The notes under the pieces are model-generated. The model was not told where the DNA came from and did not search any database. It saw only the letters and a program-made list of their open reading frames with translations. From Zymoseptoria tritici IPO323 (lineage: Eukaryota; Ascomycota; Dothideomycetes; Mycosphaerellales; Mycosphaerellaceae), in assembly GCF_000219625.1 (NCBI RefSeq), contig NC_018218.1, positions 1,798,001 to 1,862,000 on the forward strand: a stretch of DNA of 64,000 bases, in the 5' to 3' direction. Shown in pieces: positions 52,387 through 62,408 of the stretch. Position 1 is the stretch's first letter, and each line of letters opens with the position of its first letter. The translations under genes were made by a program, and so were the position numbers.

Positions 52387-52731
52387 GTGTCATGCAGCGT
52401 TGGCATTTGTTGAGGCGTTGTGGGTTTGGTGAGATTTTCGGCGGTTCTAGCTGTGAGCGATTTTGGGCGGTGCATTTGATGATGGACCTGAAGGTACTCT
52501 ACACTTATTGGCATTGGGATATGGATGATACCATCTTGGGCTTTCTGGCCTCACGGCTGATTGACATTGGGCCACCTTCGCTGCCAGAATAGTTTCAGGT
52601 GACACTTGAGAAGGACAGGGAACGGGCCGAAGGATGTCGGTGGACCGACCAGTCTTTTGGGATCAGTCTGGCTTGATTCTTCTCGACCAGGTCTATCGTA
52701 GGTCTGAAATATCCCCAAGTCCGCTCCTCCT
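52387..52731. other. Convergent 3' region
   Basis: About 345 bp between two converging genes. No gene; presumably both terminators. Confidence 0.5.
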
Positions 52732-54906
52732 TCACGTCCCCAAGATAACGATCCTCCCCTCAACAACGGGACAAATCCCCTTGGTCCACAATACGCCAAA
52801 TCCATCCCCTTTCCGCTCCACCATATTCGCGTTCCCTTTCAGTCCTGCCAGACGCCACCACTTCCTCATCACCTTTCGCATCAACATCAATCTCCTCTCC
52901 TCGACCGGACTCGTGGGAGGCGGGAGACTATCCCCCTCATCCTCCCTCTCATCCTCTTCACTGTCTGATGACAGGTTCGACGCGAGGCGGCGATGTTTCG
53001 GTTTCGCGGGTGTTTGATCAGTAGTCGTAGGATGCTGCGCCCTCCCCACCAACGAAACCCGATGATCCCGATCCAATTGCTTCTTCTGCTCCTCCCTCCA
53101 CCCGCCTCCTGCATCTGTCCCATTCTTCTCCGCCCTCTCGTTGATCGGACTGCTCTCCCCACTCCTCGCCACCTCCTTCATCCCCCCATGGACCTTATCC
53201 CAATGCACCTCCATCTCCTCGCCCCACCGTCTCCACTTCCCCAACGTCTTCAGTCCCATGAAATACTGCCGCAGAATCATCGAGATCAACAGTCCATTCT
53301 CATCACTCACGATACTCCGTGCCGTGCCACCATGTTCCACATCCATCAGCGATGTGAAGCCGTCCTTGCCGCGAACCATGTAGTCCCTCGTGGCGAGTGT
53401 GTACTCCTTTTCCGCATCCACCGTCTCCCCTCCAATTCTCACTTCCACGCATCGACTGCCCGAAGGTTGCGATGGATCCACCACGAGTGTGATGTTCGAC
53501 ACTTGTGGAAACCTGCCCTCGAGAGCGGGATATGTACTCACGGAATTCTCCAACGCAGCGACAATATCCTTCCCCTTCACCGCGACCACGACGCAGGGAT
53601 CCTCAAACGGGAAACAATTCATCATATCCTTCACCCGGAGGACTCCCGGGGGGTAAATCTGATCCCCGCGAATCGTGCCGGACGCCATGATCGCACAGTC
53701 GGTGTTGTAGTGAAACCGCATGAGGTCGCACACGAAATTGCCCAAGTTGGACTCTTTCCGGCGAACGGTGGTGAAGCGCGCGTCGAGGGGTGCAACGGTG
53801 TAGCCGATTGGTTTCTCGAGTTTGGGACGCAGGCCGGCGGTGATGTTGTTGACCATTTCCACGGCGGATGGGTCCGAGGGGATGGCGCTGAGGATGTCGC
53901 GGCGGGTGATGGAGATGTCCCACCCGGATGAGCCATCGGTTTTGCGCCGGCATTCGAGGTAGGAGAGCTGTTTGAAGTCGGAACCGGAGCGGAGGACGTG
54001 CGTGCCGTTGATGATGGAGTGGGCGTAGAAGTGGTCGTGGCCACCTAGGATGATGTCCGCCACGCCGGGGGACAGTTTCGTCGCCAATTTGTTGTCGTTG
54101 GGTTCTCGTTGGTGTGAAACGACAACGATCATCTCCGCGCCTTCTGCTCGCAACTTGGGCGCCAACTCCGCCACCGTCGTCGACGCACTGATGTACTTTA
54201 AATTCGGCGGCAGCACATTGATCGTCTCCATCCATTCCCTCTCCACCACACCCACGACTCCGACTTTGATCCCATTCGAACTGGTCAACATGACCGTCCG
54301 GTTGCAATTTCCCAGTGGAACATTCTCTCCCAACGCGGGATCAAGAACATTAGCGCACAACCAGGGAAAGTCACAGCGATCCGCCAGAAATCGGAATTGC
54401 TCAACGCCAAAGTCGAGGTCGTGGTTTCCCAGACATGCAACGGAGGTGTGCAATGAGTTGAGAGCGCCGAGCATGTGTTTGCCCTTGGTCACCGACGATT
54501 CCAAAGAGGGGTTGAAAGCGTCGCCGCTGAAAAAGGTGAGGAGTTCGGGCTGGTTGGCATAGGTGGGTGTTGAGCTGCGGTAGGAGTCGCAGATGGTCTG
54601 GAAGCGTGCGATGCCGCCGACGGGTTCGCGGGAGCCTGGTTCGACGTGGTAGACATCATTGTAGTGGATGAAGCGGAGGTCCGGTGGGGAAGTGTGTGTG
54701 CCCGAGGAGTAGACGACAGATTCTGGAGGGGCATCAGATTGCGGTTTCGAGATACTCGGGTGTGGTGGTACTGACCGCTTCCCGCGGGGTTTGTGGTGCT
54801 GGAGGAAGACATACTGGCCTAGTCGCGAGAATTGACGTCTGGCTGATGCGTTCGCGCGACCATTGAACTCCTGCGGTGAATAATCCAACGAAGGAATTGG
54901 GTGCAA
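52732..54906 (-). CDS. 5'-nucleotidase/metallophosphatase family protein
   Basis: A 724-aa open frame. The metallophosphoesterase domain begins near residue 76: IHYNDVYHVE, the GDAFNPS motif (Asp), CLGNHDLDFG (Asn-His-Asp), VVVSHQ and ILGGHDHF. The 5'-nucleotidase C-terminal domain follows (about 350-560: NLGNFVCDLMR, IMASGTIRGDQIYPPG, FPFEDPCVVVAVKG, RDYMVRGKDGF). No signal peptide is visible, unlike secreted UshA-type enzymes, so it is probably intracellular. The last 150 residues are polar and acidic. The first 70 residues are poorly family-like and a GTCAGT...CTCCAG pair there might be an unmodelled intron, so the exact N terminus is uncertain. Confidence 0.88.
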   Translation of the reverse strand: MHPIPSLDYSPQEFNGRANASARRQFSRLGQYVFLQHHKPRGKRSVPPHPSISKPQSDAPPESVVYSSGTHTSPPDLRFIHYNDVYHVEPGSREPVGGIARFQTICDSYRSSTPTYANQPELLTFFSGDAFNPSLESSVTKGKHMLGALNSLHTSVACLGNHDLDFGVEQFRFLADRCDFPWLCANVLDPALGENVPLGNCNRTVMLTSSNGIKVGVVGVVEREWMETINVLPPNLKYISASTTVAELAPKLRAEGAEMIVVVSHQREPNDNKLATKLSPGVADIILGGHDHFYAHSIINGTHVLRSGSDFKQLSYLECRRKTDGSSGWDISITRRDILSAIPSDPSAVEMVNNITAGLRPKLEKPIGYTVAPLDARFTTVRRKESNLGNFVCDLMRFHYNTDCAIMASGTIRGDQIYPPGVLRVKDMMNCFPFEDPCVVVAVKGKDIVAALENSVSTYPALEGRFPQVSNITLVVDPSQPSGSRCVEVRIGGETVDAEKEYTLATRDYMVRGKDGFTSLMDVEHGGTARSIVSDENGLLISMILRQYFMGLKTLGKWRRWGEEMEVHWDKVHGGMKEVARSGESSPINERAEKNGTDAGGGWREEQKKQLDRDHRVSLVGRAQHPTTTDQTPAKPKHRRLASNLSSDSEEDEREDEGDSLPPPTSPVEERRLMLMRKVMRKWWRLAGLKGNANMVERKGDGFGVLWTKGICPVVEGRIVILGT

Positions 54907-55339
54907 GGCGGTGTGATGTGTTTCGTAGGTAAATCGCCGTAGCCAGGTGGATGTGAGGGAGGAGGTGAGAAATCACAACGAACCACCAAAGCAATGTGGG
55001 TAGAGAAGAAGGGGACTCAAGAATGGAAGCAATGCAATGTACACAAAGTCCCATGCAAGGAAGGAAAGGACGACGACGTCTCGACGCCACGCCAAGGGAG
55101 GCGGTGCAAAGGTGAAGTCGAAACATCCATCCACATGGATATCCAAAATGAATCCATTCTGCTGGAGTAAAGATGATGCTGTTCCGGGAAATGTCTATAT
55201 CATTCGTAAATCTTAACCCAAACTCTACCGACCAACGCCTTGCTTTCAATCCAAAATTACCACCCTCAATCGATCCTACCAAACCCAACCACATCTATAT
55301 GTCCATATCATGACCCACCAGTCAGCACCTCCCTCCATC
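54907..55339. other. Spacer upstream of the nucleotidase gene
   Basis: About 430 bp holding the nucleotidase promoter and the 3' end of the next minus-strand gene. No gene. Confidence 0.5.
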
Positions 55340-58300
55340 TCACAAAGCCCAAGCACCAGCACAACCATCCCCACCAACCAAATCATCAAATCCAAACTCC
55401 CCTAGATCGTCCATCATAAAATCCATCGTCTCCATCGTCATGGCATCATCCCACTCGTCTCCTCTGTGCCCGGTGCCTGGCATCACATTTCCCATCGCCC
55501 ACGCCGCATCAATATCCATATCGCAGGCCGTTGTTGTCGTCATCGTCGCCATCTTCGAAGCGCCGACCGTATCGGCCAGAGGAGTCGCGGTTGAAGCGGC
55601 GATCAACTCGTCGAGTTGAGTCAGCATTTCCTCCTGACTGAGGGAGCGTTCTCCCAGTCCATGTCCTGAACCAGTCGTATCCGGCAGCGGTGGTGATGGA
55701 ACAGACCAGCCCACTTCGCCAGTAGCATCAAACACTGTCGGCTGAAGCGCAGCATCGCCCATAAACTCGTATCCACCCCTGGACTTGACAAGCCCATGAT
55801 CACCACCCACCTGCCCTTCACCAAACGAGCGCTGCTGATCCGCATACCACTCCTGCATCAACTCTCCTCTCATCAAAGGGTCCTGATCCTCCAACGCTTC
55901 GATCTTCGCCAACGCCGCGAGACCTCTTGCTCTCGCAATCGAAGCCCGGATCTCCACGTCGCCGTCGCGACCCGACGAGCCTGACGAGGGAGTCATGGCG
56001 TCCCAGCTCAAACGCGGCTCCACTGTGCTCCCACCGGTCGTCGCGGACACAATCTTCGCCGGCCCATCGGGACAGCAGGATCCGTGAATACGGTGCATTT
56101 CCCCGTCCAGCTCGCTGAGCGTGTTCATAATCTTTCTCCGCGCGCCGCCGCTAAATGCAGGTGATGGTGGAGGACGAGAATGATGCAACGGCGTGGCGAT
56201 ATTCGCGCTGGCGATTTGCGCTGACAGCTCTGCGGACACGGCCTCGCTGCACCAACGTTTCGGTCTCGGGCCGGGAATGGAGATGGTATCGAATGGGCTG
56301 ACGTCGATCATGTTGAGCGAACACTCCGAATGGCCGCAGGTTTTATCCGCGTCGAAGAAGACGCCTTGGCTCTGGAGTTCGGTGTAGATTCTTCGGCATT
56401 CGACCCGTCGCATTTCGATTGAAGCGATGTAGTCTTGAGACAGATTCGCTATCGAGACCGATGCGTTTTCGCAGTGCAAATCGTTGAAAGCTCGAAGTCG
56501 GACAGGAAAGGGGATGCGTAGACCGAGGTCGCCATATGATTCGAGATCCTCCGGGATGTGGTTTCCTTCTCCACCGATGACACTGGGAATGAGGTCTAGA
56601 CCGTGGGCTTTCTTGAACAGAGCTAGCCATTCGGGATTGTCTGCTGAGGTCTGGTTCCAAGCATCGTCGTCGCCATCGTAGAGGATCCTTCGAGCTTGAC
56701 GCTGGAGAAGATCATCTGTGATGGGTAGACCTTGATCGGCCTGTTCCTTGGCGAATTGACCGAGCCGGATGGTCAAAATCTCCCAGCATGTGGACTTGGA
56801 ATCCGTTCCGCTAGTTGGCACAGCCGTGGAATCTATCGCGCCCTCTTGACATCCGTTGACCTCTTCCGGCAAACGCCATGATGCTCGATTCGTTGCCGAG
56901 AAGGGATTTGGTGTCACGGCTTCCATGCCGATGAGATATGGCGGCATGGCGTTGGTGACTTGAGCTGCGACAGCGGGATCCAACCCTCTGCAGCCTTTCC
57001 ACGCCACCATGCGGACACCCGCTTTGAAGTGTGCTGTGAGGTGGTCAACCCGCTCCTGCCAGACGGAGAATCGTTGAGCGCAGAATCCACATCGACTGTT
57101 GATGTTCTGAGCCATGGACTTCCAGCTTTCGGTGGAGGGAACCATTTCGCAAGCGTGCATGAGCCGTAGATGTTGTCGCAAGTGGTCTTTCCGGTAAAAC
57201 GTCCTGGCATCCAGACCCTTATCCTCGCATTGTCGGTGATTGTGCGACTCGATGTGATCACTCGAAGGGTTGTGAAGATCGCAGTAAACGCACTTCTTCA
57301 TTCCAGTCTCCTGATCGGTAATGACCGGACCGAGAGGCGCGCAGATCCACTTCTCCAGAGACAAATGCAGCGACTTCTCATGCCTCGTCCAGTCGTATTT
57401 CGACTTGAACGTATCAGTGCAAAACGTGCATTGAAAGATCCGCTTCTTGTCGTCTGCGGGCTTGCGATCGAGTGCCTTGGGGACCATCGGCCTGCGACGT
57501 CGTCTGCGGTATTTCTTGCCGATGAGACTGGAGTTGAAAGAGCCGAAAGATCCGTGCGTGGAGTGTGACGAGCCGTTGGAGAATGCTGCACTGGATGCGG
57601 ATAGTGATGAGGTGCGGCCCGTCTCGCAAGAGGTGACAGACTGAGGTCTGGCGTTCGATGTCTTCGAGCCATTGCTAGAGGTCTTGCGCTTCTTGTAGCG
57701 TTCTAATGGTGAAGGAGAAGCTGATGCCGAAGCCTTGCCAGCTGGAATGTCAGTACTGGCCAATGCGTGGGCGATATCAGACATTCTCGCTGGCTCATTT
57801 TCCGGTGGAGAGTTTTTCCATCTTTCCAGCGGATTCAGCTCGTTCCAGCTACGTTCATCGGCAACGGGGATAGGGATGGCAGCTGTCGTTGGACGAAGGC
57901 TTGGAGACATGGCGAGCTTTGGCCTGCTTCGCTCGGTCACCTTCCTCCTTCGACGCGCGTTCGCTAACCAATTGGCTATTTGACTCGGCTTGAGTTCCGT
58001 CTCGATTTCGAGTTCGATCTTCTCGTCCTCGGTTGGGTACGGATTGGAGGCGTGAGCATCTAGCCAGTCACGTAGAATCTTGACGGCATGTTTCGGAAAG
58101 CGGATACCATTCGCCTTTGTGGAACCAGGAGCATCGTCATTCAGTGGGATCTTTGGGTGACTGTTCGCTCGTGACAGGGCAGGCTTTGTCGTGGAAGCAT
58201 CCTCGGATACAACCCGCAACACCTCTGGGTTGCTGAAGTGATTTCTTGACACGTCCGGCCTGCTAGGACCAGAAGTGTCATTGTTCAAGCTGCAATCTCG

Positions 58301-58720
58301 GAAGAGCAAAGCACAGGGTGTGCAGAATGGCTCGCCCTGCTGTAGATAGCAGCTCATCCGCTTGGAATGACAGTAGTCGCATGGCTTCTCCGGTCGGATG
58401 AACTTGGGAATATAGTTCTCAAACTTGCTGTAGTCCGGTTCGGCCAGTCCGAGTAGAGGTGCTGCTTCGATAGGGTCTTCAGTCAGATCCCAATCTTCGA
58501 GGAAACCATGGCAGGCACAGCTGAAGGATTGAAGTTAGACTGAGACTCAGCAATTGCGTGAAAGGTATGCTCACTCGTCAGCGCCGGGGTGATATGGGCA
58601 ATAGCGATCGCCAAGGGAAGCGATAGGATTGCCAGCATTCACAGCACCGGTGGTGTCAAAGTCCAGCAGTCCGGAGAAATCGGTCACGGCCAGATCCTTC
58701 TCGTTGAAGGCCTCTGACAT
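55340..58720 (-). CDS. Zn2Cys6 + TALE homeodomain + C2H2 regulator
   Basis: Exons 58720-58575 and 58520-55340 with a 54-bp GT-AG intron give 1108 aa. Joining them reveals, from N to C: a Cys/His-rich start (CPYHPGADDCACHGF); a six-Cys array at about 96-125 (C-x2-C-x6-C-x8-C-x2-C-x6-C) like a Zn2Cys6 cluster; a TALE/KN-type homeodomain at about 189-243, with the three-residue PYP loop and WLANARRRR; a basic RRRRRR patch; and a C2H2 finger at about 411-434 (CTFC...H...H) plus further Cys/His-rich segments to about 560. The acidic, Met/Asp-rich C terminus (DDAMTMETMDFMMDD) could activate transcription. It is nuclear by inference; target genes are unknown. Fungal homeobox/C2H2 proteins of this general type are known. 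Confidence 0.88.
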
Positions 58721-59561
58721 GTTGGCGATCTTATGCCGTCGGCTCAAGGATGCCGGTGTATCGCCAGGGCGTGATGTTGCCAATCAAACAGGCATGCATG
58801 CACAGGGCGTGGCCGTAAAGGGAGTGCAGCGCGATGGGATGTCGTACGGCGTGATGTGATCCTGAAGCCGGTGGGATGAGGATGTATAAGAAAGATGGGA
58901 AGGGCGGAAGTCGGTCTCACTCCCTTTCCCTGTACTCACTCTCGCTCTTGGATGTATTGTTCTGGAAGCCTCAGTGATGTCCATTCTTACGAGGGAGTCA
59001 TCTTGGAATCCTTCGACTGAGAGCAAGCCGGCCGACAACGCGCGTGAAAAGTACATGCGCCCTACGATGACTGAGGTGGGAGATTCCGGCGGGTGAGAGC
59101 CTGAGAGGGAGCGAGCGAGCCAAACTCTGGGATCCATTCGTCGCGTGGGAGTCCCTTTGGAGGTAAAGCTCGAGGGATGATTATTCAGCCGGTGAAGATC
59201 GATGCCATCAACTGCAGGGACGATTCGAGGAGATTCAGAAGACAACGATGATTGCTTGACTGTCGTGTTCGAAAGGGGCGAGGCTTGCTACTATAGGTAG
59301 TGTAGGTATGCAGTTATTCTTAGATCGATTCGACGATTTTGAACAAGAATTCCCGTCGTGAAAGACCGACGTTGGATCGGGATATGGAGACTTGATCCAT
59401 TCATCCCACCACGACTTCTGCATCTCAACGTTGCCGGCGTCCGATGTTCGGAGAGCTCCCGTCCCGTCCACCTTTTCACACGGCATGCCGATAAGCACAG
59501 ATCAACAACACGGCATACCACTTCCAACTCCGAACATACCTTACCTTAGACCTCTTGCACA
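58721..59561. other. Promoter of the homeodomain regulator, otherwise empty
   Basis: About 840 bp upstream of the regulator. Short open frames look random; long promoters are usual for such regulators. No specific element is named. Confidence 0.5.
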
Positions 59562-60019
59562 TCACGACTCATCCCTCAAGAATGGCACCACAATCCTCTC
59601 AAACTCTCCCACCTTCTGCAAAGGAGGCAAATGTCCCGTCCTCGCCATCTCCACAAACCTCGCCCTCTTCCCTCTAGTCACTCCCTTCTCGACACCACCA
59701 GAGGAGCGAAGGCGAAGTCATTGTCTGCCGCAGCACAATCTCATGCACATGTCTCACCACATCGTCCAGGTGTAGTTTGTAATCTCCCGCATTCGGTGGG
59801 GCAAGGGGTGAGGTTATGGCCCACGTGGTCAAAGGAGAGAGTCGCGTAGCCGGCGGCGTGGAGAATGGGGAGGAGGGGATCGTACATTTCGTGGTTGGAC
59901 ATGAGGGCGTGGATGAGGAGGATGAGGGGTCGGGTGGGAGTGTAGTTGGAGAGGAGGGTGTGGTAGGGGATGGAGTCGAGGGTGATGGTTTGCGTGAGCG
60001 GGGGAGGACGGGACGACAT
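59562..60019 (-). pseudogene. Alpha/beta-hydrolase remnant
   Basis: Frame from ATG 60019 reads an alpha/beta-hydrolase N-terminal half: beta strand LILLIHALMSNHEMYDP, then LPILHAAGYATLSFDHVGHN. After about 59800 the family-like text continues one base off (APPNAGDYKLHLDDVVRHVHEI), and after about 59700 another shift leads to the family C terminus with the catalytic-type His (RTGHLPPLQKVGEFERIV) ending at 59562. The whole spans only about 150 codons. The central part with the nucleophile Ser elbow and the acid is missing. At least two frameshifts and an internal deletion make it a pseudogene. Confidence 0.7.
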
Positions 60020-60412
60020 TTTTTAGTGAGTGAGTGAGTGAGGCCGGAGGCTGACTGAGGTAGGTCTTGATTGAGTGAGTTGGTGATGTGAGGTCGTGGG
60101 TTTGCTGTTGTAGAGGTGAGGTCGATTCGAGTTCGTGGGTCGTTCTGAATATGTGAGTCGAAAATCGAGTACTGCATTTCACAAGAGGATTATCTGCATC
60201 ATCCATCTTTTTCTCGCTCGGCAACAAGAGCTGAAAACCTGAGCTTATCAGCAGAGTGAGGGGTACATGGCGGAAGTGTAAGTTTATTGATTATGAATGC
60301 AAGTCTATGATCGTGTCCTCATATGGCCGTGAGTATCTTCCGTCGTCCCATCGTACATCATCACTCATATGGGCATCCTCCATCTCATTGGCGCCGTCAA
60401 AACTCGCAATTC
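60020..60412. other. Spacer
   Basis: About 390 bp between the hydrolase remnant and the next minus-strand gene. It contains a short GAGT run (GTGAGTGAGTGAGTGAG) near 60025. No gene. Confidence 0.5.
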
Positions 60413-61453
60413 TCACCTCTGTGCCGCTCCGTCTCTACCCAACCAGTCCATCCCATCCTCCCGCCTCCGTTTCCCCATTGCCACCATTCCCTCTCCCAGA
60501 CCACAATACACGCCTCCACTAAACCCCTGCACGACATACACCCCCACCTCCTTCATCTTCTCTCCCACCCGTCCTTCGTTCCACCCACACACTTCCCTTG
60601 CCATACTCATCGCTTGACGGCCCACTGCATCTGCGACAACGACGCTTTGCGCTATAGCCCGCTCGCTGAGGTGGTTTTTTCGATCGAAGGCGTAGGCGGA
60701 CTGGAGGATGTGAGAGATGTACGGTGTGATGAAGGAGATGGCGAGCAAGAGATAGAACGTCAATGTGGCGACGTGGCGGTGGAGGCTTGATGGGGCCGAG
60801 TCAGGTTGGGACCGGAATGTGATGTCCGGGTTCCGTAATGTGAGTGACGATTCCGCGAGAGACGGTGGGCTGAGAGACGGAGGAAAGGCTTCCCGTAAGC
60901 TTAGTTCTTCTTCCAGGCTCAGGTCGGAAGGGAGGCCGCGGAGCACGCAAGCCACGCCGTCGACGTATTGTCTTCGAATGAGGTGAGAGCTGCGAGTCGA
61001 GGTGGAGGCTTCATGCGAGGAGAGCGAGAGGAGAGCGAAGCCGGGGTCTGCGTATCGCCATTGCACTCCGCTTCGAGTTTCTTCCAGGTAAGTTGGTGTC
61101 GAGGTTCCAGAGGTGGAGGGTCTGCTGGGTGGCTCACTGCGGCGACCGGAGCGGAAGAGAAATCCTGGCTGTTCGTCTATGGAGTCGCGATCCTGCGAAT
61201 TGGAGCGGTATGAAGGTGGCGGTGAGGTGCTCGTCACGCTGGTCTGGCTGAACGTTCGGGTACGTCGGCTTCTCTGATCGTAGTCGGATAGTGCTTTCTT
61301 GAAGGATCTGAGCTTGGGTATTCTGCGCTGGACTAGTGATGGCAGGAGCGTGTAGAGTAGCGAAGAAGAGCTTGTTGCGTCGGCGTTATCTTCTGATGAA
61401 TCCGTCTTATCGTGAGGTCCAACTTCGGTCCAGGTCCGCGATGAGGTCGCCAT
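60413..61453 (-). CDS. Hypothetical single-TM protein
   Basis: A single exon. The start at 61453 (MATSSRTWTEVG) gives 346 aa; an upstream Met at 61558 would add 35 hydrophobic residues but reads like leader. A Ser/Thr/Arg-rich disordered first half has SPPPSYRS (PPxY-type motif, possibly for a Nedd4-family ligase adaptor). It is followed by VQWRYADPGFALLSLS and VDGVACVLRGLPSDLSLEEE, then one hydrophobic helix (about 247-270, TFYLLLAISFITPYISHIL). After it comes an amphipathic C terminus with Gly-rich VYVVQGFSGGVYCGLGEG. I do not recognise the family. The membrane compartment is unknown. Confidence 0.65.
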   Translation of the reverse strand: MATSSRTWTEVGPHDKTDSSEDNADATSSSSLLYTLLPSLVQRRIPKLRSFKKALSDYDQRSRRTRTFSQTSVTSTSPPPSYRSNSQDRDSIDEQPGFLFRSGRRSEPPSRPSTSGTSTPTYLEETRSGVQWRYADPGFALLSLSSHEASTSTRSSHLIRRQYVDGVACVLRGLPSDLSLEEELSLREAFPPSLSPPSLAESSLTLRNPDITFRSQPDSAPSSLHRHVATLTFYLLLAISFITPYISHILQSAYAFDRKNHLSERAIAQSVVVADAVGRQAMSMAREVCGWNEGRVGEKMKEVGVYVVQGFSGGVYCGLGEGMVAMGKRRREDGMDWLGRDGAAQR

Positions 61454-62408
61454 GTCGATTGCACAATGATAGAATGAAGGGATGGAAGAGAAAGAAGAAG
61501 AAATGTAAAGATGCAGCACAATAGGATCCAAAGGCTGTGTGGAGAGAGAGAAAGACAAATCTCAACCTCGACCATAGGTAAGCAGATAGGGAATACCACT
61601 CACATGCCTGCAGGGCTGCAGCCTACCTATAGCAGGAGGCATGTCCATGTCCGGGTCCATGTCCGCATGCCACCGAATTTACGAATATTCTCAACACGAA
61701 TGGGGAGAGGAAGAAAAGGTCTGGCATGTGAAAAGTGTCACGCTCGAGCGTCTCAGGGTCGTTGAGCTCGCCAAAACTGCGGCAGAGTGGGACGCTGGTT
61801 TGACGTGGGCCCGTGGCCGGTGCCGTCTGTGAGTTTGGCGGACCCATCAGAGATGTGGTAGATTGACCATGTCTCGATAGTGAAGGTGGTAAGGCACCTC
61901 GTCGAGCAAGGCATTGGTTCATTGGGAGGGCAAAGCAAAGGACGATGAGAGAAGAAGAGAAGCAGCCCAGGAGGAAGAACGAACGGTGTTGATAGGCGCA
62001 TTTCCAAAGCGCGCTAGTTCATGTACTTGACCGCCAACGCCTTCTTGACTTTGGTTGACCAACGCCCTGTTGACTTCGGTTGACCAACGCCCTCTGACTT
62101 TCACCCTGGTAAACGCCCCGTGTACCAATTGTGCACCTGGCATCCCAGCCAGACCTGACCAGTCGATCGCGAAAAACTGATCATCATGTTCAGCAATGAG
62201 CTTTCGCCTTTTGGATTGATCACTGCACAACAGCGAAAACCTGTAAAGCAGCATGGAGAATGATAGCGGCACAAAATATGTTATTGTGTCGCTGTCTCCT
62301 ATAGCTGCCTTATCCTGGCATTCCGTAGCTCTTCAAACACGCCTTGCTCCACGCTAAACGATCCCAATCTGGCCTACCTACCAACGCAGGACGACACAAG
62401 CCGGCAGA
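61454..62408. other. Gene-free stretch
   Basis: About 950 bp. It has CCATGTCC iterations near 61640-61665 and the short tandem repeat near 62040-62115, listed separately. Open frames look random. Confidence 0.5.
62035..62118. repeat. Short tandem repeat, TTGACCAACGCC
   Basis: The unit TTGACTTYGGTTGACCAACG with CCC occurs twice nearly perfectly, with a degenerate copy before it (TTGACCGCCAACGCC) and another after it (TTTCACCCTGGTAAACGCC). The period is about 28-32 bp. Intergenic. Confidence 0.7.

Noticed and set aside
52993..53931. A 312-codon plus-strand open frame opposite the nucleotidase gene
   Set aside because: Shadow of the metallophosphatase coding strand; composition is His/Arg/Pro-rich without any motif.
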